The position numbers were made by a program, and so were the translations under genes. A stretch of 64,000 nt of DNA, from contig NZ_JAERRG010000040.1 of NCBI RefSeq assembly GCF_016741935.1, positions 1 through 64,000 on the forward strand. Reading direction: 5' to 3'. Under the pieces are notes generated by a model. That model was not told the origin of the DNA, made no database searches, and saw only the letters and a list, made by a program, of their open reading frames with translations. Below are positions 11,701 to 17,320 of this stretch, piece after piece. The stretch is from Streptomyces endocoffeicus (lineage in GTDB: Bacteria > Actinomycetota > Actinomycetes > Streptomycetales > Streptomycetaceae). The first letter of the stretch is position 1; the number at the start of each line of letters is the position of its first letter.

Positions 11701-14499
11701 ACACCAATGGACTGGCCCACCGCGTACACCGGATCACAACCCGCCCACATCCCGCTCCCCACCTACCCCTTCGAACACGAGACGTTCTGGCTGGACCGTG
11801 GCGGTCCGGGCGACGTCCGTGCCGTGGGGCTGGAGGACACCGGCCATCCGCTGGTCGGGGCCGTGGTGAGCGTGCCCGACACCGGAGGTGTGCTGCTCAC
11901 CGGACGTCTCTCCCTGCGCAGCCACCCCTGGCTGGCCGACCACGCCGTCTCCGGCACCGTCCTGCTCCCCGGTACGGCCATGGTCGAGCTGGCGGTGCGC
12001 GCCGGGGACGAGGCGGACACCCCCACCCTGGAGGAGCTGGTCATCAGCCGGCCGATGACGGTGCCGGACGAGGGCACGCTGCACGTCCAGGTGCTCGTCG
12101 GCGGCGAGGACCGCGGGCGCCGCAAGGTGGGGGTCTACTCCCGCCCGGAGGGCATACGGCAGTGGACCGAGCACGCCACCGGCACCCTGTCCGGAGGGGC
12201 CACCGGCACCCTGTCCGGAGGGGCCACCGGCACCCTGTCCGGAGGGGCTACCGGCACCCTGATCGCAGGGGCCACGGCCGCGCCGCCCGAGGCCGCTCAG
12301 CCGTGGCCGCCCGAGGGCTCGGAGCCGGTCGCCCTCGAGGGGTTCTACGAGCACCTGGCCGAGGTCGGGTACGAGTACGGCCCGGCGTTCCGCGGGCTGA
12401 GGGCGGTGTGGAAGCGGGACGACGAGGTGTTCGCCGAGGTGTCCGTGCCGGAGGAGCAGACCGGGGTGGCCGGGCAGTTCGGCATCCATCCGGCGTTGCT
12501 GGACGCCACCCTGCACGCCGGGAACTTCTGCTTCCAGTCCGATGGTGAGCGGCCCACGATGCTGCCGTTCGCATGGGCCGATGTGCGGCTCCACGCCGTG
12601 GGCGCCACCGCCGTGCGGGTGCGGGCGACGGTGTCCGACGGGGACGGGCTGTGCGTACGGATCACCGACCCGCAGGGCGTTCCGGTGGCCACGATCGGCT
12701 CCCTCCAGCTCCGGGAGACCACACCCGACCAGTTGCGCGCCCTGTCCGCCGCATCGGGCGGCAATGCCCTGTGGGCGGTCGCCTGGGCCGAGTGCGGGCT
12801 CGGCGCCGCGGAAGCGCGGTGGGCCACGCTCGGGGAGAGCCGGCTCCCGGATTCCCCGCCGGGCCATGCCGATGTCTCAGCGGTCGCGGAGGCCGTGGAG
12901 AGCGCGGAGGCCGGAGAGCGGCCCGCCGTGTTCGTCGCCGACGTGTCCGCCTGGGTGCCGGAGAAGACCGGGCCCATCGACCGTACGCACGCGCTCTGCG
13001 CCCGGGTCCTGGATCTGCTGCGGCAGTGGGTGGACCGGCCCGAACTCGCGGACACCCGCCTGGTCGTCCTCACCCACGGCGCCATGGCCGTCCACGACAC
13101 CGCCGAGGTCACCGACCCGGCCGCGGCCGCCGTCTGGGGCCTGGTCCGCTCGGCCCAGTCCGAGCACCCCGGCCGTATCCAGCTCATCGACACCGACGAC
13201 CACTCCCACCAGGCCCTGCCCACCGCACTCGCCGCCCCCGAGGCCCAACTCGCCCTCCGCGACGCCACCGCCTACACCCCCCATCTGACGCCCGCACCCG
13301 CCACCACACCCGAGCCCCTCGCCCTCGATCCCGAGGGCACCGTCCTCATCACCGGCGGCACCGGCACCCTGGGCGCCCTCACCGCCCGCCACCTCATCAC
13401 CCACCACGGCGCCCGGCACCTGGTGCTCACCAGCCGTCAAGGGCCCGACGCCCCCGGTGCGACCGAACTCGCCACCGAACTCACCCAACTCGGCGCCACC
13501 GTCCACATCACCGCCTGCGACACCGCCGACCGCGACCAACTCACCACCACCCTCGCCGACATCGACGCCGACCACCCCCTCACCGCCGTCATCCACACCG
13601 CCGGAACCCTCGACGACGCGCTGCTCACCGACCTCACCCCGCAGCGCCTCGACACCGTCTTCCGCCCCAAGGTCGACGCCCTCACCCATCTCCACGACCT
13701 CACCCACGACCTCGACCTCTCGGCGTTCGTCGTCTACTCCTCCGCCACCGGCACCCTCGGCACCCCCGGCCAGGCCAACTACGCCGCCGCCAACACCTAC
13801 GCCGACGCCCTCGCCCACCAACGCCACGCCGCCGGGCTCCCCGCCACCTCACTCGCCTGGGGCCTGTGGGAAACCACCAGCGCCCTCACCGCGGGCATGA
13901 CCACCACCCAGCAGCAACGCACCCGTGGCAGCGGTGTCGTCCCCCTGACCGACGCCGACGGCATGCGCCTCCTCGACACCGCGCTCGCCACCCCTCACCC
14001 CCATCTCGTCCCCCTCAAACTCGACCTCACCGCCCTCCAGAACAACACCAGCCCGGACGCACTCCCGCCCCTGCTGCGCACCCTCATACGCGGCCATCAC
14101 CGCCCCACCGCCCACACCACGGCCCAGCCCGAGGACGACGCCCCGTCCCTCACCGAGCAGCTGGCCACCCTTGACCCGACCCAGCGGCACCAGCGGCTCA
14201 CCGAACTCGTCCGCGCCGAAGCCGCGGCCGTCCTCGGACACCCCACCCCGGACGCGGTGGGGCCGGACGACGCCCTCTTCGAGATCGGGTTCGACTCGCT
14301 GACCGCGGTGGAACTGCGCAACCGCCTCAACACGGCCACCGGCCTCCAGCTCGCGGCGGCGATGCTGTTCGACTACCCCACCCCGTCGATGGCCGCCGAG
14401 CACCTCCAGGACCAGCTCGCGCTGGACGCGGCCACCACGGACACGGACGTGGCGGCCCGGGAAGCGGCGGAAGACGACGACCAGAGCACGGAGAGGTGA
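2737..14499 (+). CDS. gdmA3: Modular type I PKS, modules 6 and 7 (no thioesterase)
   Basis: A protein of about 3920 residues. The ATG at 2737 is chosen over an upstream in-frame TTG because GGAGAGGAG (2723-2731) sits 5 nt before it and an N-terminal coiled-coil docking helix follows. Module 6: KS (Cys207), AT (Ser674; HAFH at 774-777, malonyl type), DH (His992, Asp1155), ER (~1437-1738, NADPH motif AAAGGVGMAA), KR (Tyr1895, LDD motif), ACP (Ser2065). Module 7: KS (Cys2301), AT (Ser2763; YASH at 2862-2865, methylmalonyl type), DH (His3069, Asp3256), KR (Tyr3682, LDD motif), ACP (Ser3854). This predicts a saturated C4-C5 unit and then a methyl-branched alkene, the C1-C5 end of the geldanamycin chain. 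The protein ends after the ACP without a thioesterase; the next gene supplies release. Leu399 is a TTA codon. Confidence 0.95.
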   Translation: MAASREDLVKALRSSLMDVERLRRENDRLIAESTEPVAIVAMACRLPGGVTDPESLWELVAEGRDAIGPFPTDRGWDLESLFDSDPDAVGKSYVREAGFLEGAGGFDAAFFGISPREALSLDPQQRLLLETAWETFERAGLDPRSVEGRDIAVFAGGSGQGYGGGPGDAPKGLEGYLGVGASGSVISGRVSYTLGLTGPAVTVDTACSSSLVATHLAVQALRSGECSMALAGGVAVMGQPTAFVEFSRQRGLAPDGRCKSFGESADGTTWSEGVGLVLLERLSDARRHGHDVLAVIRGTAVNQDGASNGLTAPNGPSQERVIRQALSNAGLMVADVDTVEAHGTGTALGDPIEAQAVLATYGQGRTGDEPLWLGSLKSNIGHAQAAAGIASVIKTVMALRHGRLPKTLHAEEPTSKVNWATGAVSLLTEGRAWPETGHARRAGISSFGVSGTNAHVILEQAPEESAERPEESAEPGPVATGHLVPWVLSGHTEAALRAQAARLLTHVRKTAADSARDVGWSLATTRTLHDHRAVVLCADAEEAVAGLEAVAAGASARSAVTGSVASGKVAVLFTGQGSQRAGMGRELHGHYPVFARAFDDVCAQFDDLRAGDGDGDGDDKVSLAEVVFAEEGSARAALLDRTEFTQPALFALEVALFRLVESWGVRPAYVLGHSIGEVVAAHVAGVLSLPDACTLVRARGRLMQRLDATGAMVAVEAAEDEVVPLLAGKEHQASIAAVNGPTSVVVSGDEDVVTAVAETLARQGRKTKRLVVSHAFHSPHMDGMLDAFREVVSRLTYAPPRVPVVSNLTGGVADPEELCTPEYWVRHVRGAVRFLDGVRALADAGVRTHLELGPDGVLTAMGQDCLPDADAVADAVAGAVADGAFVPSLRPGVQEAQAVLAGLAGLYVRGVPVGWDALFAGSGARRVPLPTYAFQHEHYWLERAAGSGDVGAVGLGEAGHPLLGAVVQLPETGGVQLSGRLSVRAQPWLAEHVISGAVLVPGTAMVELAVRAGDETGTPVLEELVIGQPMTLPADTALSVQVVVGADEGGRRTVRIYSRADGGTDWTEHATGTLTAQLPAPRDGAAGEWPPAEAEPIPVADFYRSLVDAGYAYGPAFRGLVAAWRRDGEIFGDVALPEAYTTEAERFGIHPALLDAALHAGSFCLPSDPERQVTLLPFAWNNVRLHAGGATAVRVRVRPVGDDAFAVRLTDGSGRTVASVGSLTLRAVDPAQLESGKADDALWTVRWSEHAVPEGGAVSWAPLGEAESGESTLPDVLVADTRAWADTRGWADTRGWADDLTQPLPARTRELTGRLLAEIQRWVGDDAMAGTRLAVVTRGAVAVHGDTEVTDPAATAVWGLVRSAQAEHPGRLALVDADGAYEELSELPAGVWSGSGDEPQLAVRGGATWVPRLARVEPGLRVPAQPSWHLDSPEYGTLDNLALLPDEAGTAPLEAGQVRIEVRAAGLNFRDVLVTLGMYPGRSVIGTEGAGVVTEVGPDVGDLAVGDRVMGLFSGSFGPLATADARTVIRMPDGWSFGTAAGVPVAYLTALYALQDLGRVQPGETVLVHAAAGGVGMAAVQLAQHFGATVLGTAHPSKHHALHRLGVPAERLASSRDLGYADTFPTADVVLNSLTGEHIDASLGLLGPGGRFLEMGKTDLREPGAVGARHPGVTYRAFDLGGEAPAERVRELLGQLVELFETGRIEPLPVRHWEITRAPEAFRWMSQGRHTGKIVLTLPHALDPDGTVLVTGGTGALGATIARHLVAQRGVRHLLLLSRRGPDAPGAAELATELTALGATVHITACDAADRDQLAATLGTIPADHPLTAVVHTAGALDDGILTALTPDRLDTVFRPKVDAITHLHDLTHDNHDLAAFVVYSSAAGVLGGPGQGNYSTANAYLDGLAQWRRAHGLPATSLAWGMWAEASGMTAGLGSGDLHRMRRGGIVGLSTTEALGLFDRSVASGLSVLVPMRFDFAALGALGAEATEPPPLLRGLVRPTRRTARPVPKAGEGGLVERLAGLSVAQQQRVLVELIRAEAASVLGFPTVDPIGPEQAFRDMGFDSLTAVELRNRLNTATGLRLPATLVFDHPSPVATAEFLRDQLGGRTAEATPRPVRRDRSAPDRAEDPVVVVGMGCRLPGDVRTPEDLWRLIAAGDDAIGPFPQDRGWDLAELFDSDPDALGKSYVREGGFLSDAGGFDATFFGISPREALSMDPQQRVLLETAWETLERSGIVPTSLRGQEVGVFVGASGQGYGAGTGAAPEGLEGYLGVGGATSVASGRVSYTFGLTGPAVTVDTACSSSMVALHLAAQALRSGECTMALAGGVAVMGQPGAFVEFSRQRGLASDGRCKSFGEGADGTNWSEGVGLVLLERLSEARRNGHEVLAVVRGTAVNQDGASNGLTAPNGPSQQRVIRQALANAGLSPADIDAVEAHGTGTALGDPIEAQALLATYGQERRGDEPVWLGSLKSNIGHAQAAAGVASVIKMVLAIRQGTLPRSLHIDEPTTQVDWTSGAVSLLTDARPWPDTGHPRRAGISSFGVSGTNAHLILEQAPQPEPVPASKADEGTDTPGLVATGGIAPWVLSAKSPAALRAQAHRLLGHLESGVDARPVDIGWSLATTRTLHDHRAVIITGTDADSDEATAALTALATGQPHPRLTTGHATTHGKTVFVFPGQGAQWVGMGAQLLQTFPVFAERLHECAAALAPYTDWSLIDVITGAPHAPSLERVDVVQPATFAVVVSLATLWQSAGIHPDAVIGHSQGEIAAACVAGHLTLPTAAKIVTLRSQTIAHHLAGHGGMMSLAAPADTINLTNWQGKLWIAAHNGPNATVIAGDTDALHQLHTHYTEQGTRARIIPVDYASHTGHVDTIKDQLHEVLHDVTTQPGAIPWLSTVDGQWVEPDTLDSGYWFRNLRQTVRFEHTIRTLADDGYRTFIEVSPHPVLTTAIQETLETTNTRNATVTGTLRRDDDTPTRFLTHLAELSTRGTPMDWPTAYTGSQPAHIPLPTYPFEHETFWLDRGGPGDVRAVGLEDTGHPLVGAVVSVPDTGGVLLTGRLSLRSHPWLADHAVSGTVLLPGTAMVELAVRAGDEADTPTLEELVISRPMTVPDEGTLHVQVLVGGEDRGRRKVGVYSRPEGIRQWTEHATGTLSGGATGTLSGGATGTLSGGATGTLIAGATAAPPEAAQPWPPEGSEPVALEGFYEHLAEVGYEYGPAFRGLRAVWKRDDEVFAEVSVPEEQTGVAGQFGIHPALLDATLHAGNFCFQSDGERPTMLPFAWADVRLHAVGATAVRVRATVSDGDGLCVRITDPQGVPVATIGSLQLRETTPDQLRALSAASGGNALWAVAWAECGLGAAEARWATLGESRLPDSPPGHADVSAVAEAVESAEAGERPAVFVADVSAWVPEKTGPIDRTHALCARVLDLLRQWVDRPELADTRLVVLTHGAMAVHDTAEVTDPAAAAVWGLVRSAQSEHPGRIQLIDTDDHSHQALPTALAAPEAQLALRDATAYTPHLTPAPATTPEPLALDPEGTVLITGGTGTLGALTARHLITHHGARHLVLTSRQGPDAPGATELATELTQLGATVHITACDTADRDQLTTTLADIDADHPLTAVIHTAGTLDDALLTDLTPQRLDTVFRPKVDALTHLHDLTHDLDLSAFVVYSSATGTLGTPGQANYAAANTYADALAHQRHAAGLPATSLAWGLWETTSALTAGMTTTQQQRTRGSGVVPLTDADGMRLLDTALATPHPHLVPLKLDLTALQNNTSPDALPPLLRTLIRGHHRPTAHTTAQPEDDAPSLTEQLATLDPTQRHQRLTELVRAEAAAVLGHPTPDAVGPDDALFEIGFDSLTAVELRNRLNTATGLQLAAAMLFDYPTPSMAAEHLQDQLALDAATTDTDVAAREAAEDDDQSTER
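6571..6624 (+). repeat. 18-bp x3 in-frame tandem repeat in module 6
   Basis: Three near-identical 18-bp units (6571-6588, 6589-6606, 6607-6624) encode ADTRAW / ADTRGW / ADTRGW. They lie between the DH and ER, in the structural KR half-domain or its linker, away from catalytic motifs. The unit is a multiple of three, so copy changes keep the frame. Confidence 0.9.
12175..12270 (+). repeat. 24-bp x4 in-frame tandem repeat in the module 7 DH
   Basis: Four 24-bp units (12175-12198, 12199-12222, 12223-12246, 12247-12270). The first three are identical and the fourth is diverged. Each identical unit encodes ATGTLSGG. The array lies between the two hot-dog halves of the DH domain, after the strand ending in TEHATGTL and before the segment carrying the catalytic Asp. 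The module 6 DH has no such expansion at the equivalent place, so it is probably a recent slippage product. Confidence 0.92.
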
Positions 14500-14507
14500 C
14501 ACAGAGC

Positions 14508-15281
14508 ATGTTCGACGTGGCGAAGTATCTGCGGCGCATCGGGGTGGAGGGGACGCCCCCACCGACCCTCGAAACCCTCCGGCATCTGCACAAACGGCAT
14601 CTCATGGCGGTCCCGTACGACAACTCCACGGCCCCCGACCGGCTCCCGGCCTCACGGCACCTGACGAACGTCCCGCTGGACCTGGTCTTCGAGCATGTGG
14701 TGACCGAGGGCCATGGCGGAGTGTGCTACGAGCTCAACCGGCTGTTCCACACGCTGCTGGCGGAGCTCGGCTACGACGTGCGCATGGTGGCGGCGGCGGT
14801 GCGGCAGGCGAACGGCACGTTCGGCCCGGAGCGGGAGCACACCTTCGACCTGGTTCACCTCGATGGCCGGACCCACCTCGTGGACGTCGGCTTCCCCGGG
14901 CCGAACTATTCGGAGCCGCTGTACCTGTCCGAGGAGGAGCAGCACCAGTACGGCTGCTCGTACCGCGTGACCGAACACGAGGGCTACCGGGTGGTGGAAC
15001 GGCGGCCCAAGGAGAGCGATTGGCAGCCGGTGTACCGGTTCCGGCCGGAGCTGGCCGACCCGTCCGGCTGGGACGCGGTGCGGCTGGACAGCCTGGACGA
15101 CTACGCACAGGATTCGGTGCTCGCCGGAACCACCTTCCGCAGCCGGGCCACCGACAACGGAAAGATCGTGCTGATCGGCAGGCGCTACTTCACCGTCGAG
15201 GACGGCGTCGAGCGCACCAAGGTGCTGGTGAAGACGGACGAATTCCAGAACGTGGTCGATCTGATCCTGGCGGGCGCGTGA
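14508..15281 (+). CDS. gdmF: Amide synthase (arylamine N-acetyltransferase-like), macrolactam release
   Basis: A 257-residue protein of the NAT fold, homologous in type to RifF. It takes the polyketide chain from the last ACP and forms the amide with the aromatic amine of the AHBA starter, closing the ansa ring. Counted from the ATG at 14508, the catalytic triad is Cys73 (in GHGGVCYELN), His111 (EHTFDLVHLDG) and Asp126 (HLVDVGFP), the same numbering as reported for RifF. An upstream in-frame GTG at 14496 overlaps the PKS stop (GTGA), so translation is coupled to gdmA3 whichever start is used. GGAGAGG precedes both. The position right after a thioesterase-less PKS fits its role. Confidence 0.95.
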   Translation: MFDVAKYLRRIGVEGTPPPTLETLRHLHKRHLMAVPYDNSTAPDRLPASRHLTNVPLDLVFEHVVTEGHGGVCYELNRLFHTLLAELGYDVRMVAAAVRQANGTFGPEREHTFDLVHLDGRTHLVDVGFPGPNYSEPLYLSEEEQHQYGCSYRVTEHEGYRVVERRPKESDWQPVYRFRPELADPSGWDAVRLDSLDDYAQDSVLAGTTFRSRATDNGKIVLIGRRYFTVEDGVERTKVLVKTDEFQNVVDLILAGA

Positions 15282-15298
15282 GCGGGAAGGAGGCGGCG

Positions 15299-16915
15299 GT
15301 GGACACCGCGCGAGAAACGGACGGCCTGGAAACCGAGGTGCTGATCGTCGGCTATGGACCGGTGGGCCAGCTGCTGTCGGTCCTGCTGGCCCAGCGCGGC
15401 CGGCGGGTGACGGTGGTGGAGCGCTGGCCGGAGCCGTACCGGCATCCCCGGGCGGTCGGGTTCGACAGTGAGGCCGCACGGATCCTGGCCTCGGCCGGGA
15501 TCGGCGACTCGCTCGACAAGTTCACCGAACCCGCGCGGGACCACGCCTGGCAGAACACCAAGGGCGAGACGCTGATCGACCACGAGGTGGCCGACCGGGG
15601 CCACTGCACCTGGCCGGAGGCACTGTCGGCGTATCAACCGGCCTTGGAGTCCGCGCTGATCGAGCACGGGGCGACGCTGCCGCCGCTGCGGATCCTGCGC
15701 GGATACGAGGCGGTGGGACTCGCGGACGACGGCGACCATGTGACCTTGACCGTGGTGGGTCCGGACGGGGAGAAGACGGACCTCACCGCGCTGTGGGTGG
15801 TCGGCTGCGACGGCGCGAACAGCCTGGTGCGGACGGGTGTCGGCACCACCGTGACGGACCTCGACTTCTCGTACGACTGGCTGATCTGCGATGTGCGGTT
15901 GCACGAGCACCGCGAGTTCCGGCCGAACAACCTGGAGATCTGCGACCCGGCGCGCCCCCGGACGGCGGTGTCCGCGGGCCCCGGCCACCGGCGGTACGAG
16001 TTCATGCGGGTGCCCGCGGACGACCCCGAGCGCTTCGGCACCGTGGAGAGCGCATGGGAGCTGCTGCGGCTGTTCGATGTGACGCCCGACAACGGCGTCC
16101 TGGACCGGCACGCGGTCTACACCTTCCAGGCCCGCTGGGCGGAGCGCTGGCGGGCCGGAAGAATGCTGCTGGCCGGGGACTCGGCACACCTGATGCCGCC
16201 GTTCGCCGGGCAGGGCATGTGCTCCGGATTCCGTGACGCGGCCAATCTGGCCTGGAAGCTGGACCTGGTCCTGGGCGGGCACGCGGCACCGACGCTGCTG
16301 GACACCTACACCACCGAGCGGCGGGCACACGTGCGGCACGCGGTCGAGATGTCGGTGGGCCTGGGCCGGGTGGTGTGCATGGCGGACCCGGCCGCGGCGG
16401 CGGACCGTGACGCGGCGATGCTGGCCGCGCGCAAACGCAACATCGGCCCGAGCGCCGCCCGCCGCTCCGTGGTGAAGCCGCTCGTGGACGGGTTGCTGCG
16501 GCAGGACGGTCAGGGCCGCCCGGCACCGTACGCCGGCCAGGCGGGCCCCCAGTGGCGAGTGCACCGGGCGGGGACCACCGGCCTCTTCGACGACGTGGTG
16601 GGCACCGGTTTCGTGCTCCTCCACGCCGAGGACGTGGTCCCGACGCTGGACGCCCGACACCTGAAGTTCCTCGACAGCATCGGCACCCGGCTGGTGCGCC
16701 TGGTCCCCGCGGACACGCCCACGACCGACCTGGGCCCACGCGACGCGCTGGACGTGGAGGGCCGGTACCTGCCCTATCTGTCGGAGATGGACGCGCTGGC
16801 GGTGCTGGTACGCCCGGACTTCTACCTCTTCGGCATCGCGAAGGACGAAGCCGAACTCCACTCCCTCGTGGAGGACCTGGCCACCCGGCTGAGCCCGTCC
16901 CCCGCCCCGTCGTAA
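15299..16915 (+). CDS. gdmM: FAD-dependent aromatic monooxygenase
   Basis: A 538-residue flavoprotein hydroxylase of the MhpA/PHBH group. It shows the N-terminal FAD motif GYGPVG (Gly18, Gly20, Gly23), the DG motif GCDGANS (Asp171) and the GD motif LLAGDSAHLMPPF (Asp294). The expected role is oxidation of the ansamycin benzene ring toward the hydroquinone/quinone; the exact position (C21 or C17) cannot be read from sequence. The GTG at 15299 is preferred because GGAAGGAGG ends 6 nt upstream. A GTG at 15278, overlapping the gdmF stop, is the alternative and would add 7 residues. It is the last gene of the rightward PKS-gdmF-gdmM unit and is followed by a strong hairpin. Confidence 0.9.
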   Translation: MDTARETDGLETEVLIVGYGPVGQLLSVLLAQRGRRVTVVERWPEPYRHPRAVGFDSEAARILASAGIGDSLDKFTEPARDHAWQNTKGETLIDHEVADRGHCTWPEALSAYQPALESALIEHGATLPPLRILRGYEAVGLADDGDHVTLTVVGPDGEKTDLTALWVVGCDGANSLVRTGVGTTVTDLDFSYDWLICDVRLHEHREFRPNNLEICDPARPRTAVSAGPGHRRYEFMRVPADDPERFGTVESAWELLRLFDVTPDNGVLDRHAVYTFQARWAERWRAGRMLLAGDSAHLMPPFAGQGMCSGFRDAANLAWKLDLVLGGHAAPTLLDTYTTERRAHVRHAVEMSVGLGRVVCMADPAAAADRDAAMLAARKRNIGPSAARRSVVKPLVDGLLRQDGQGRPAPYAGQAGPQWRVHRAGTTGLFDDVVGTGFVLLHAEDVVPTLDARHLKFLDSIGTRLVRLVPADTPTTDLGPRDALDVEGRYLPYLSEMDALAVLVRPDFYLFGIAKDEAELHSLVEDLATRLSPSPAPS

Positions 16916-16933
16916 GCCCCCCGCCCGCACACG

Positions 16934-16974
16934 ACTGGTCCCTTCCCCCGAGTGCCGTGGGGGAAGGGACCAGT
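16934..16974. terminator. Bidirectional terminator hairpin after gdmM
   Basis: A perfect 16-bp stem (arms 16934-16949 and 16959-16974, starting ACTGGTCCCTTCCCCC) with a 9-nt loop lies between the convergent ends of gdmM and the 100-residue gene. The right side is followed by TTGGTTT. It can serve transcription from both sides. Confidence 0.9.
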
Positions 16975-17013
16975 TGGTTTCGCGCCCTGAAGGGTGCACT
17001 CCCAGCGGAGCGA

Positions 17014-17316
17014 TTAGGTGTCCGAGGTGACGCTCTCCCCCGTCCGTGCCGCGGCCGCTCGGCGGCGTTCATCGCCCGCCTTGACCAGGGCGTATCTGAT
17101 GGCCAGGGCCGCCGCGTTGACCGCGTGCAGCGCCTCCTGGGCGCCGGTGTCCGGGTGTTCCTGGCCGGTGGCGGCGGCCGAGGTGCACTGGGCGGCCTCC
17201 AGGCAGGCCACGCACGCCTCCACGAGGGCGTCCGGGCGGGTGCCGGAGGATCGGCCCAGTTTCGTCAGCAGCCGGGTGATCTCCCGGTGCGCTTCCGTGA
17301 TCGGGTCCGCCGCCAT
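17014..17316 (-). CDS. Uncharacterised 100-residue helical protein after gdmN
   Basis: I do not recognise this protein. It is predicted to be mainly helical and soluble, with no signal peptide or membrane segment. It contains three cysteines (two in EACVACLEA, one in AAQCTSAAA) and a basic tail (KAGDERRRAAAA). Codon third positions are strongly G/C, as expected for a real gene. The ATG at 17316 lies 4 nt after the gdmN stop on the same strand, so it is the last gene of the gdmK-J-I-H-N transcript and should be made with the carbamoyltransferase. It ends at the terminator hairpin shared with gdmM. It could be an accessory or stabilising protein for GdmN, or a dispensable passenger. Confidence 0.7.
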   Translation of the reverse strand: MAADPITEAHREITRLLTKLGRSSGTRPDALVEACVACLEAAQCTSAAATGQEHPDTGAQEALHAVNAAALAIRYALVKAGDERRRAAAARTGESVTSDT

Positions 17317-17320
17317 CGGG

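Noticed and set aside
14496..14507. GTG at 14496 as start of gdmF
   Set aside because: Possible through overlap with the PKS stop, but the ATG at 14508 gives the triad numbering Cys73/His111/Asp126 known for RifF. Kept as an alternative.
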